The notes below the pieces were generated by a model that was not told the origin of the DNA, ran no database searches, and saw nothing but the letters and a program-made list of their open reading frames with translations. Of a stretch of DNA of 64,000 bases, positions 10,861 through 20,330 are shown in pieces. Origin of the DNA: Perilla frutescens (lineage: Eukaryota > Streptophyta > Magnoliopsida > Lamiales > Lamiaceae); assembly GCA_026008535.1 (NCBI GenBank), contig BRKX01000014.1, positions 868,001-932,000 of the forward strand. Reading direction: 5' to 3'. Numbering within the stretch: position 1 is the first letter of the stretch; every line of letters begins with the position of its first letter. The translations under genes and the position numbers were made by a program.

Positions 10861-13395
10861 CTAACGAGGATTTTCCAAACTATCTTGCGCTGGGTAGGCT
10901 CCTCTACTGAACTCATCTCTTCCCATGTTGATTGCAATTGCATGTAAATCTGATGTATAACCAAATTGCTCTCCTAAAAGTGACTCATTTTCTTCCATAT
11001 TTTCTTGTTGTGTCCATGGATGTTTCGTATTTCTGCGTAGTCCTTCTAGTTCCATCGCCATTTCTTTCATGGTCGGCCTATCCTCCCTCATTATGCTCAG
11101 GCATCTCTTCACAAGATCACCCATAGCTTGCAATTGCTCAAAACTACCTTCCCTTAACACCCGAGGATCAAGAATTTGGAACAATCTGTTTTCTTTGACG
11201 GACATGACGAAATATGAGGCCAGGTTTCTTTCCTCCTCGGATGTAGTTAGTGAAAGTGGCTTCCTTCGTGTCATAAGCTCAGCAAGAACCACTCCAAAGC
11301 TGTAGACATCGCTCTTCTCAGTTAACTGGCTCGTGTGGAAATACTCTGGATCCAAATAGCCTAATGTCCCCTGCACAAGTGTTGTCACTTGAGTTTGATC
11401 CAATGGGACTAATCTTGAGGCCCCAAAATCTGATATTTTTGCAGTATACGAATTGTCTAACAATATGTTACTAGACTTGACGTCTCTGTGGATGATAGGC
11501 ATTGAAGCTGCAGAGTGGAGATAGGAAAGAGCACCAGCAGATTCAGCTGCAATTCTCAACCGATCATTCCAAGAAAACCAGCTCATTTCAGTGTTGTTGT
11601 GGATATGATGAAACAGTGTTCCGTTTGAAATGAATTCGTATACAAGTAAAGGGACTTCAGTCTCCAGACAACATCCTAAAATTTTCACAACATTCCTGTG
11701 ACTAACCTGTGTAAGAATAACCACCTCATTTATGAACTGCTCAATCTGGTTCTGATCCATTATTCTTGACTTCTTAATAGCAACTACGCGTTGATCGGGC
11801 AGAATCCCTTCATACACTGTGCCATAACCACCCTTTCCAAGAATACGATCCTCTGCATAATTGTTCGTTGCCTTTTCAAGCTCTTCAGCAGAGAAGATCT
11901 TTGTAGACACTTCTATTCCATTTTCTCTGAAAGTTTGCTGCTTCAAAAGTAGCCCCCCATTTTGTTGAAAGAATTTTTCTCTCATTCTTGCAAGTTTCCT
12001 CCTCTTGAACCCAAAATACAGCAATGTTATACAGATAAAAATTGAGATCAATCCAACACTCAAACCTGTTAACATAGTGCAGAATCAAATATTTCAGTAA
12101 AATATATAGACTTGCTTAATCTTTTTTCAGATATTATAGTACTCAACCATATACTTGAGTGAGAAAAGCAAGACATATATAACCTAGCTAGCAAATCAAA
12201 CAAATTACCTACTGTAAATTTTATGACTGGAAACTGGGAGTTCACAGCAATGCAACCTAGACCACTTTTTCTGCCATCAACATCGTATCCATCTTCACAA
12301 GAGCAGGTATAGTTACCAGGAGGATTATTAGTGCAAATTCCATGATCACCACATGGATTACTCTCACACTCATCAATATCTGCCAAGAACACAACAAGAT
12401 TAAGGCAATTATCCAAATTTCTAGCACAACAAAATCTTAATAGTTGCAAACTAACCTGTGCAGCCGGGACTTAGGTAAGGATTGCCTTCGTATCCCTCCG
12501 AGCAGTTACACCTATACCCTCCAAGCCCAGTATCCGAATCAAGACAAACACTATTATCTCTACAAGCATAATCACCAGATTTCGTAGCTTGATCACAAGT
12601 TCCATTACCAATAGCCCAATCAATCACAATCGGCACATTCTGAATCGTTCGGTTCAGAAAATTCTCATCCTGTATATCCGAACTACTAAACTCAAACCTA
12701 TCTGGATCCCCCAGAAATGAATAGGAGCAAGGATTAAAGCTGTAGACTTCTGTATGATTGTACATGCTTCCAAGCGCAGAGCCGAAAGTCTTCAACCCTT
12801 TCGGTATGAAAGTCTGGCAACAACCGATGCCCGTGCACGACCCTTCGATCAGATCACTTTTCTGCGAGCAGACCGATAAGCAGCCGGTGGTGAAGTTCCG
12901 GCCACTCGTGCCGGCGACCAACGCCAGATCGTCGCAGCCGACCACCGTGAAACGGTTAATCTCCGACAAGCTGTACGGCGAGGTGGTCAAGTTGAACAAT
13001 ATGCTGTCATATCGAGTGGTGTTTCCGGATTTATTGTAGCATGCTGCTGCAACCCAGTTCTTGATCCTTACATGGCCGTCGGAGATTTCGACTATTTCGA
13101 GGTTTAAAGTGGAGATGAATGGGGTCGGAGGGGAGGTGGACTGGCTGCAGTTTACGTCGAACCCTGGGCCGATGGAGCAGCCGGTTCCGATTCCGAAAGG
13201 ATATGGAACTGTTAAGTTGCCGCACTTGTTTTCGCAGCCGGGTTTCGCGGTGTTGGCCCCTTCGGAGAAGGATTTTCGAGTGGTGGCGGCAGCGTCGGTG
13301 GTGGTGGCGGGATCGGGAGGAGGGTGATTGGCTAGTGCCACTGCCAGTGAAAGGTATAAGGAAAACATGATTAATAATGCAGAACGAAGCATCAT
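10861..13395 (-). CDS. WAK-like: Wall-associated receptor-like kinase, array copy 2
   Basis: Three exons (13395-12456, 12379-12209, 12065-10861) encode 771 aa in phase. The layout is that of copy 1: signal peptide, Ala/Thr tract, GUB_WAK domain, EGF-like motif at the end of exon 1, calcium-binding EGF (DIDECESNPCGDHG) on exon 2, membrane helix, and an RD kinase with GKGGYGTVYEG, HRDVKSSN, DFGASR and GYLDPEYF. It is the closest paralogue of copy 1, and the two are almost identical through the kinase exon, including shared non-coding neighbours. Differences cluster in the ectodomain and in the C-terminal tail, which here ends QDSLENPR without the extra MIYPNPR of copy 1. Likely role: pectin sensing at the plasma membrane; ligand unknown. 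Confidence 0.93.
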
Positions 13396-13599
13396 TTTTT
13401 TTTAATTTTCGGCCTAAAAATTCTGCTTTGATTTTGATTTATATTGCGTAATGTGAAACTTGAATTCCCCACAGATTTGAACTTATTGATTTAGTCCATG
13501 CATGCATGCCTAGACTAATTAATTCAACCAGATATGAATTGTCAATGATGATGATCAAATGGTACACGAAAAACTTGAGGTTGACGCTAAACCCTACTT

Positions 13600-13952
13600 G
13601 AGATTTCTTATTACACTATTTGTGTTACACTCCGTATTACATTTTCAAATTAGATGTGTTTTTTTTATATATATTTTTCTTCAATTATATTTTTTTGTGA
13701 TTTAGTTTAATTTTGAGATTGCTTTCTAGGGTTTCACCCCATCCAATTAGGGTTTATAATTATTTTTTAGTATTTAATTTTCAATTTTCAATTAATAATG
13801 CATTATTATGGTTGATTAATTCAAAATTAAAATTTTATTTATTTATAATTAATTTTTATTTTATAATAAATATTACTAAAATCATAAATTTTATGGTGAA
13901 ACGCGGAGTGAAGTACATAGAAGCGTAACATGCAACTTCAACCTATTAAACC
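13600..13952. mobile_element. MITE, family A
   Basis: Starts near TTATTACACTATTTGTGTTACACTCCG and ends near GGAGTGAAGTACATAGAAGCGTAACATGCAA as imperfect inverted ends. The core has TAGGGTTTCACCCCATCCAA followed by TTTATAATTATTTTTTAGTA, which recurs in at least six other elements in this window (28372, 30504, 32400, 39157, 42061 and others). It is non-coding. Confidence 0.65.
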
Positions 13953-14417
13953 CCGTGCATGCTTAGCTTATGCGATGACCCTTGCACGTGCATCCGAAAT
14001 CGTCTATTGCAAAGTGTGTGTCCCAACATGACCTAAAATTAAAAAATTAGCTTTCTTCTATTTTTTCTTTAATTTTTTTTTAGTTTAGTTTTACATTATT
14101 ATTTCTGGTTCATTCAACACAACTAGGGTTTATAACTATTTTTTAGTTAATATAGTTAATTGTTCCAAAGTTAGGCTATATAATTTTTTAAAATTTCAAT
14201 TCTTAGCCGTAAATATGTTATAATATAATAAATTTTATTTCATTATAATCACTAATAAAATTAGTATTTTTTTTAATGCTGGAACGACACGGATGGCACC
14301 GCACACACAATTTGAACCATGGTAAAGTATTTTTGCCAAAATAATAATAATAATAATTCAGTGGTATGCACAGTAAATTCAGTAGTATTTTTTTTAAAAT
14401 ATTATTATATATAATAC

Positions 14418-14419
<2 letters not shown>

Positions 14420-14457
<38 letters not shown>
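14420..14457. repeat. (ATT)n microsatellite
   Basis: About 12 uninterrupted ATT units in AT-rich DNA. Confidence 0.9.
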
Positions 14458-14459
<2 letters not shown>

Positions 14460-14574
14460 CATTTCGATGCAGCATCCATCCATCAGTGGTATGCACTGAA
14501 TTCAGTTCTAGCATCGAATAAATCAAAAAATGACATCATTTTCTTATTTCGAGGAATCTGATATCATCCGCAAT

Positions 14575-14900
14575 ACATGAGCCCGACCTAATAAGTCGTT
14601 ACGTGAAACTTCAATGGCCCTCGATCGTATGTGAGCCCAACCTGATAAGTATAAGTGAAATTTCATACACGGGACCATTAGACTATTTTCATGATGTGAA
14701 TTAGAGACATTTCTTGCGAGATTATATACAAGGGATCGGAGAATATTAATATTCTTAGCAATTAATTAATTCGTATATTAATCCAATCTTGGATGTTCAC
14801 ACTCGTCACTCAATACACTAGAGTGCAGTCATTGTAGCTTTTTTCTAATTTGGAAATGTCATTGAGTGATAATATAACTTTTAACGACAAAGATTACTCG
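14575..14900. repeat. WAK-array duplicated non-coding block, partial copy D3
   Basis: A diverged, shortened copy of the block: it keeps ACGGGACCATTAGACTATTT, CATTTCTTGCGAG, AATCTTGGATGTTCACACTC and the stretch ending GATAATATAACTTTTAACGAC. It lies upstream of WAK copy 2 at a greater distance than D1 lies from copy 1, with MITEs in between. Confidence 0.65.
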
Positions 14901-15225
14901 ATCGACAGAGTGCAGCAGCGCCAGCGCTCGTCACTGTTGAATTTTGGCCGGCAAAATCTGCAACGCCTCTCGTAATTTTCCAATCACAAAGTCTCTCGTC
15001 AGACTTTGAAAATCCAAAATGCATAAAATGAGATGGTCAGGCGGGGCGGGGCACGTGGGTCAACCCTAACCCGGCTCGCCCTACTTAGAAGAAGAAAAAA
15101 ATGTAAGAAACAGTATCACCTTTAATATTAAAAAGTATCAGTCTAAAGTACAAAAAGTATCAACTGTAACTATAAAAAATATTAAACCTGCAACTTGTCG
15201 TATATGAATTTCTTTAATTCTAATT

Positions 15226-15330
15226 ATAGGGTTTAGCTATTTTTTAGGGTCTAGTGCTTTTTAGATTTTTTTTAGGGTTTTATTCGAGTTTTTTGGGGCG
15301 TTTTTATGGATTTTTTTAGGGTTTAGGTTT
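15226..15330. repeat. Degenerate telomere-like (TTTAGGG) tract
   Basis: The T-rich stretch has several AGGGTTTAG or TTTAGGGT units (about 15228, 15245, 15271) and one TTTAGGGTTTAGG at 15315-15327. It lies about 75 bp from the truncation point of the WAK fragment. It could be interstitial telomere-like filler at a repaired break, or chance T-rich sequence. Confidence 0.4.
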
Positions 15331-15403
15331 TTTTAGAGTTAATAAGTACCATTTAAGGTTTATATTTAATTCAAAAAAATAATTATTGAGGGCAATGCAA
15401 ACC

Positions 15404-15690
15404 TCACGCGAAGTGGAGATGAATGGAGTCGGAGGGGAGGACTGGCTGCAGTTTACATCGAACCATGGGCCGATGGAGCAGCCGGAGTTGATTCCGAAAG
15501 GATATGGAACTGTTAAGTTGCCGCACTTGTTTTCGCCGCCGGGTTTCGCGGTGTTGGCCCCTTCGGAGAAGGATTTTCGAGTGGTGGCGGCAGCGGCGGT
15601 GGTGGTGGCGGGATTGGGAGGAGGGTGATTGGCTAGTGCGAGTGAAAGGTATAAGGAAAACATGATTAATAATGTAGAACGAAGCATCAT
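15404..15690 (-). pseudogene. Truncated WAK exon 1 (signal peptide and start of GUB_WAK domain)
   Basis: A 5' fragment of a WAK exon 1, very close to copies 1 and 2: signal peptide, Ala/Thr tract and the start of the GUB_WAK domain to about PPTPFISTS. Homology then stops at 15404 and the frame runs into unrelated T-rich DNA. The first conserved cysteine of the domain is replaced by glycine (PGGENKC instead of PGCENKC). No EGF, membrane or kinase exon follows in place. Its upstream flank (15690-15950) still resembles the WAK promoters, so a short transcript is possible, but a working receptor is not. Confidence 0.85.
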
Positions 15691-16911
15691 TTTTTATTTT
15701 CGGCCTAAAAATTCTGCAGGGAAACAAATATGGTGGCTTTGATTTGGATTTATATTGAGGAATGTGAAACTTCACTGCAGATTGTAATTCATTGATTTAG
15801 AAATTCAATGACAGAAATTGTCAGTAAGAGATGATCAAATGGTACACGAAAGACTTGAGCTGAGGTTGAAACCATGGTTTATTATATGCCACGTGCTTAT
15901 GCAATACAATGGTGGTCATCGTACATGAGAGTGACCTAATAAGGATTGATGAAACTTAAATTTGTAATTTTTATGGACAAGTCTATACAAGGGACTGTTA
16001 GACTATTCCAAGAGGTGATTTGGAGGCATTTCTTGCTAGGTCATGTGTGGAAGAATGTTCTTAGTAAATCGTACAAATTATATGATGACGGGCCTAGTCC
16101 GTTTTAACGGATCTACGAATAATAATCGAATCTTGGATGTTCTCACTCAATATATTAGAATTGCAGACAATAGTCATATACAAACTATTTGCAACCTCTG
16201 GATCATTTAATAAACAATATTTATTGCGTGATTACAGTTTAATATTTCACTAATCAAGAAAAAAATGCTACTATTAATAAATATTTATAATTTACTGCCA
16301 AACGAAATAATCGGATTCACTTCAACTTTTATTTAGTTTATATGTAATTATTAAAAAAAAATTATTACATGCAGCCAGCTAATATTTGCACTGCACCTCG
16401 TCAATTTTTTTATTTTATTTCTTTATTCTTCCAAAAATTTTACTCCGCCCCTATATTTCAAATGCTTAATTACTTATACCTAGGTGGACATCACGTTCGG
16501 TTTTAGGTCAGTCCTATCAGGTTGTCGAGCTATTCAGTTTGGGATAATTCAAAATAAATTTTATTCAGGCTGGAAATTCTTAGCTCTAACGCTAACCCTT
16601 TGGTTTTTTTTCAGGCTAGACATTCGAGCCGGAAAGTTCATGTAAAAATCTTTAATATGCATAACTTCGGCCATTCATTTTGTCTAAACTTCTAATTTTA
16701 ACAAATTAACACTAAATATAACATAATTTACCATTATTCAATTAAATAAATCATTTTAAGTTTCAACAGTTATATTTTTAATACTTAAATTAAATTACAT
16801 CAAACTTGAAAATATATTTAACCAAAATATAAAGATAAACAATAAAAATTCAGACAGAACTCTCAATATTGCAATCAAACCACTCTCAATCTTAATACAT
16901 AATTGCAAACT
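15691..16911. other. Flank between two WAK fragments
   Basis: Holds a WAK-type promoter remnant (15691-15916), duplicated block copy D4 (15917-16480) and sequence related to the MITE of 9776-10308 (about 16480-16860). No gene is visible. Confidence 0.6.
15917..16480. repeat. WAK-array duplicated non-coding block, copy D4
   Basis: Matches D1 from GTCATCGTACATGAG onward (TGACCTAATAAG, GACAAGTCTATAC, GACGGGCCTAGTCCGTTTTA, AATCGAATCTTGGATGTTCT) with several internal deletions. Its position upstream of the truncated WAK exon is the same as that of D1 upstream of copy 1. Confidence 0.75.
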
Positions 16912-17206
16912 AACCTGTGCAGTCTGGACTCAGGTAAGGATTGCCTTCATATCCCTCCGAGCAATTACATGACATCTGCACCCTCCAAGCCCCATACCCG
17001 AATCAACACAATCACAATCATCCCTACAACCATAATCACCAGATTCCTTAGCCTTATCACAAGTTCCATTACCAATAGCCCAATCAAGCACAACCTGCAC
17101 ATCCTGCCTCGTTCGATTCTGATAACTTACGTCCTGAGAAAATCTGAAGCTCGAAACTCAAACATCTCCTGATCCATGATAAATGCATAGCCACAAGGAT
17201 TAAACC
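16912..17206 (-). pseudogene. WAK exon 1 relic, 3' part (EGF-like region)
   Basis: Reverse-strand homology to the end of WAK exon 1: the region that encodes the NRT-Q-V...DWAIGNGTCD segment, the CRD EGF-like motif and YLSPGCTG with the exon-end splice site. It is closest to copies 3 and 4 (for example the stretches matching TGCACATCCTGC and AAATGCATAGCCACAAGG). The frame is broken by small changes, for example an insertion around ATGACATCTGCACCC. Neither the start of the exon nor the kinase exon is present. It therefore comes from a different WAK subgroup than the fragment at 15404-15690. Confidence 0.8.
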
Positions 17207-17859
17207 CTCTCATTCATCATTATCAAAAGCATCATCAACACTACATAAACAACTGATTAAAGTTCCAAACACAAAGCTCTCAGTCAAAATGTATCAATTC
17301 CGAGTTCTAGAGAAAGGGATAAAACAAACCAAAGAAAATGATAAAGAAATCATAAAAACCAGTACTTCAAAATGAAAAATAAAATAAAAATTACCATAGA
17401 AAAGAGTTGCTCTGCTCCCTATATTCTTTTATGCAAATATTCATTTCACCGCAGCCCACCGAAGTCAGAACAGAGCTCATACCTCGGAGCAGCAGCGCCG
17501 GCGCCGGTCACCCCCCTTCCCTTCCGGTGAAATCAGCAACGGCTCTTGTAATTGGGGGTTCCCACCAGATCAATCGTAATGATCATACTCATATATACAC
17601 GAGCATCAATTCAACATTAAAAAAGATGATGAGGCAAGAGATAATACTCATATGGTTGCTAAAAGCATTATACTTCATAAAGACCAACTCCATTCAAATC
17701 TGAATGCCGAAAAGAAGTACAATTGACTGATGAAATATAGTAGCTAAATTCCAAATCTCAAGAAGACAAATTAAGTCCTAGCTACTCGTCAAAGTCCAAA
17801 CAACAAATCAAAAACAGCCTGCGATATGAAATATGATTCATCTGTGTGGGTTCTTTCTT
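17207..17859. other. Intergenic DNA downstream of the L16 gene
   Basis: Contains a GC-richer patch (about 17455-17570, including AGCAGCGCCGGCGCCGGTCA) that resembles 14911-14985. The remainder is AT-rich and probably includes the 3' UTR of the L16 gene (17701-17859). No credible coding region was recognised. Confidence 0.5.
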
Positions 17860-18690
17860 CTACACTGTGTATCCCGAAGTAATAAACCGAGTAGCTATAG
17901 GCAATTTCGATGCTGCTATTATAACAGCCTTTTTAGCTACATTTTCAGCTACTCCATCCAACTCATACAGTATCTTCCCCGGTTGAACAACCGCTACACG
18001 AAATGCAGGGGATCCTTTCCCCCTACCCATACGCGTTTCAGCTGGTTTTAGCGTGACCGGTTTGTCTGCGGTAACACGAACCCAAATTTTAGCACCACGG
18101 GCATTCCGCACCATAGCTCGACGACCTGCTTCTATTTGTCTCGACGTGACCCAACCTGCCTCAACCGCCTTCAACGCATATTTACCGAAACCGATAAAAT
18201 TACCTCGATGCGATATTCCGCTCATTCTTCCTTTGAATTGTTTAAGGAATACCGTAGAGGCGAGATCCCAATGCTCCGAAACCGATCCGGCGTGGAACTC
18301 TTCTTCGTCGTAATCGGAGAAAACCTCCGGCGGATCCATGATAGCGCCGGGAAATGCGGGGAGGTCTACATGGAGGCGACCGGAGAGGGGATCTGAGAGA
18401 AACAGATTGCTGTTGTTGAAATACGGTAGGTCTGCTTCTTCTCTGCTGCCTCTGTTGTTGAGATTCACTGCGTTTCCCTTGATTGGAGAGTAGAAATTGT
18501 AGGGCGTGTAGTCGCCTTCGATCGCCGGCGGCTGCATCAGCCATGGCGGCAACGTGGATGACGGCGGAAGGAGTTGTCGATCAGCTGCGACGGTGGAGAA
18601 TTTTCTGGGGCAACAATTAGGAGGGATGCGATGGAGGAAGCCGCCGGATTCAGCTGCGAATTTAGAAATTCGACGGAGGATTGGCGACAT
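17860..18690 (-). CDS. RPL16-like: Organellar ribosomal protein L16 with DUF295-like N-terminus (apparent chimera)
   Basis: An intact single-exon frame of 276 aa. Residues about 148-273 are a complete uL16 domain (FKGRMSGISHRGN, YALKAVEAGWVTSRQIEAGR, KIWVRVTADKPVT, ETRMGRGKGSP, VVQPGKILYELDGV, AASKLPIATRFITSG), closer by eye to plastid/bacterial L16 than to plant mitochondrial L16. L16 sits in the large ribosomal subunit near the tRNA site. Residues 1-45 look like an organelle-targeting peptide (Arg/Ser-rich, RKFSTVA). Residues about 46-125 (PPWLMQPPAIEGD, YNFYSP, NNSNLFLSDPLSGRLHVDLP) resemble DUF295 organellar F-box-derived proteins. I infer that an L16 sequence acquired the front of a DUF295 gene as its targeting region. 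The target compartment is not decidable here. The absence of introns fits a retroposed origin. Confidence 0.85.
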   Translation of the reverse strand: MSPILRRISKFAAESGGFLHRIPPNCCPRKFSTVAADRQLLPPSSTLPPWLMQPPAIEGDYTPYNFYSPIKGNAVNLNNRGSREEADLPYFNNSNLFLSDPLSGRLHVDLPAFPGAIMDPPEVFSDYDEEEFHAGSVSEHWDLASTVFLKQFKGRMSGISHRGNFIGFGKYALKAVEAGWVTSRQIEAGRRAMVRNARGAKIWVRVTADKPVTLKPAETRMGRGKGSPAFRVAVVQPGKILYELDGVAENVAKKAVIIAASKLPIATRFITSGYTV

Positions 18691-18954
18691 GTTTGATGAG
18701 ATTGGGGGAGACGACGGCGCCCTGCTATACAGTTACTGCCATTTTAGGTTAAATATATGACCCAGCCTTAATTTTTTATTTTTTTCTAAAATAATTTATT
18801 TTTTTTAAAACTAATAAAATAGCACACACTTGAAAAATTATAAATCTAACATTTTATTGATTTTGTTTATGGAAACCCTACACAATTAATTATATTTTAA
18901 TATTTTTATTTTTCCAACCACATAAGAAAATCTCATTGATAAAACAAAAAATCG

Positions 18955-19700
18955 TAAAATACAATCAATCAAAATATAATTTTCAGGTCGTAAAATTAAT
19001 CAAATATTTATGTGCAAATTTTTTGCAAAAGTTGAAATTATTTTGTTAATTTTGAAAACGTGAATTAGTTTTTAGAAAGAATTCAAAATTTAGATATTAA
19101 AGTATAATTTTTCATAATTTATTTAACCACTTTCTAAGATGAAGTCTGTCCACTTTTTGTATCTCGTTCTTTTATGTCTCGTTGTCAAATTTAATATTTT
19201 AATAATATTAATTATGAAAATAAAATGTATTATCATATATGACCAATTATAATTACCATTTATTATTAAGAATTGAATTTTCAAAAAATATATACCTGAG
19301 TATGGAATAATCAATTATATTAATTAAAAAATACAATCAATTAAGTATAATTCTCGGGCCGTAAAATTGATCAAATGTTATATTTGCAAAAAAAATTTAA
19401 AAAATTGGCACTATTTTGTTAATTTTGAAAATAGGAATTATTTTTTAAAAAAAATCCAAAATGTAGATATAATTAAAGTGTAATTTTTCGTTTTTATTTT
19501 TAACCGCTTTCTAAGATGAAGTCATGCAGTCCACTTTTTGTATCTCATTCTTTCATGTCTCATTATCAAATTTAATATTTTAATAATACTTATTGTAAAA
19601 ATAAAATGTATTATCATGTATGACCAATTATAATATCATTTATTACTAAGAATTGAAATTTCAAAAAATTATGTACCCTAAGTATGGAATAATTAATTAT
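18955..19700. repeat. Diverged tandem duplication, two units of about 372 bp
   Basis: Unit 1 starts near ATACAATCAATCAAAATATA (18959) and unit 2 near ATACAATCAATTAAGTATAA (19331). Both continue through CGTAAAATT, TTTTGTTAATTTTGAAAA, CTTTCTAAGATGAAGTC and GACCAATTATAAT in the same order. The units differ by many small indels, so the event is old. They are non-coding. Confidence 0.8.
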
Positions 19701-19961
19701 ATTAACTGAAAAATGAAAATTAAACACTAAAAATAATTATAAATCTTAATTGGGTGGAATAAACACTAAATAACAATTATGAAACTAAACTAAAATAAAT
19801 TAAAAAAAATGAAGAAAAAACTAATATAAGTATCGAGATCTTAAATGGATCACTATGAAAATAACTGTAATTTGATACATTATTTACATAAATCAGATTA
19901 AAAAATATATATAAAACAGTTATATACATTTGAAATCTTTTGTAATCTTCTTGATTTCACT

Positions 19962-20062
19962 TTTTCTTTTACTCACACACTCAATCTGTAATATTGATAA
20001 GATTCGAACCCGTGATTCTTGGTATTCAATCAATCTCACTCCACTTTACAATATGCATCTAA
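19962..20062 (-). mobile_element. tRNA-derived SINE, old copy
   Basis: The reverse strand shows the family core: a B-box-like GGGTTCGAATCT, then TATTACAGATTGAGTGTGTGAGTAAAA and an A-rich tail. Other copies are at 33831-33936, 34655-34750, 39617-39722 and 43449-43569. This one is more diverged and its 5' end is unclear. Confidence 0.7.
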
Positions 20063-20330
20063 TAGAATGTCGCATCACCTATGTGTCTAATATAAGTCCT
20101 TATACTTGTGCACTGAAGTATTTGTCATTATTTATAAGTTAGGGCTTGTTTAATTGGAAGATTTGTAATAATGGATACACATAGTTTAGTGTATGTCACT
20201 ATGGATATAATAAAATTTAAACATTCGAACAAATAGTAAATGAATTCAATGTATATACCAAGTGAGATCACCATGTGTGACCTATATATCTAAAAACTCA
20301 TCAAAACAAACATACAAAGCAAAGAATTAA

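Larger units (their letters stand above)
13396..15403. other. Intergenic DNA between WAK copy 2 and the WAK fragment
   Basis: Holds the presumed promoter of copy 2 (13396-13600), two MITE-like elements (about 13600-13952 and 14040-14330), a TTA microsatellite (about 14420-14457), a partial duplicated block (14575-14900), a GC-richer fragment (14911-14985) resembling 17488-17560, and a T-rich tract with telomere-like motifs (15226-15330). No intact gene is visible. Confidence 0.65.
18691..20330. other. Intergenic DNA between the L16 gene and WAK copy 3
   Basis: Includes the L16 5' flank (a TATA-like ATATTTAA near 18747-18760), a diverged tandem duplication (18955-19700) and a SINE (19962-20062). 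No gene is visible. Confidence 0.6.
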
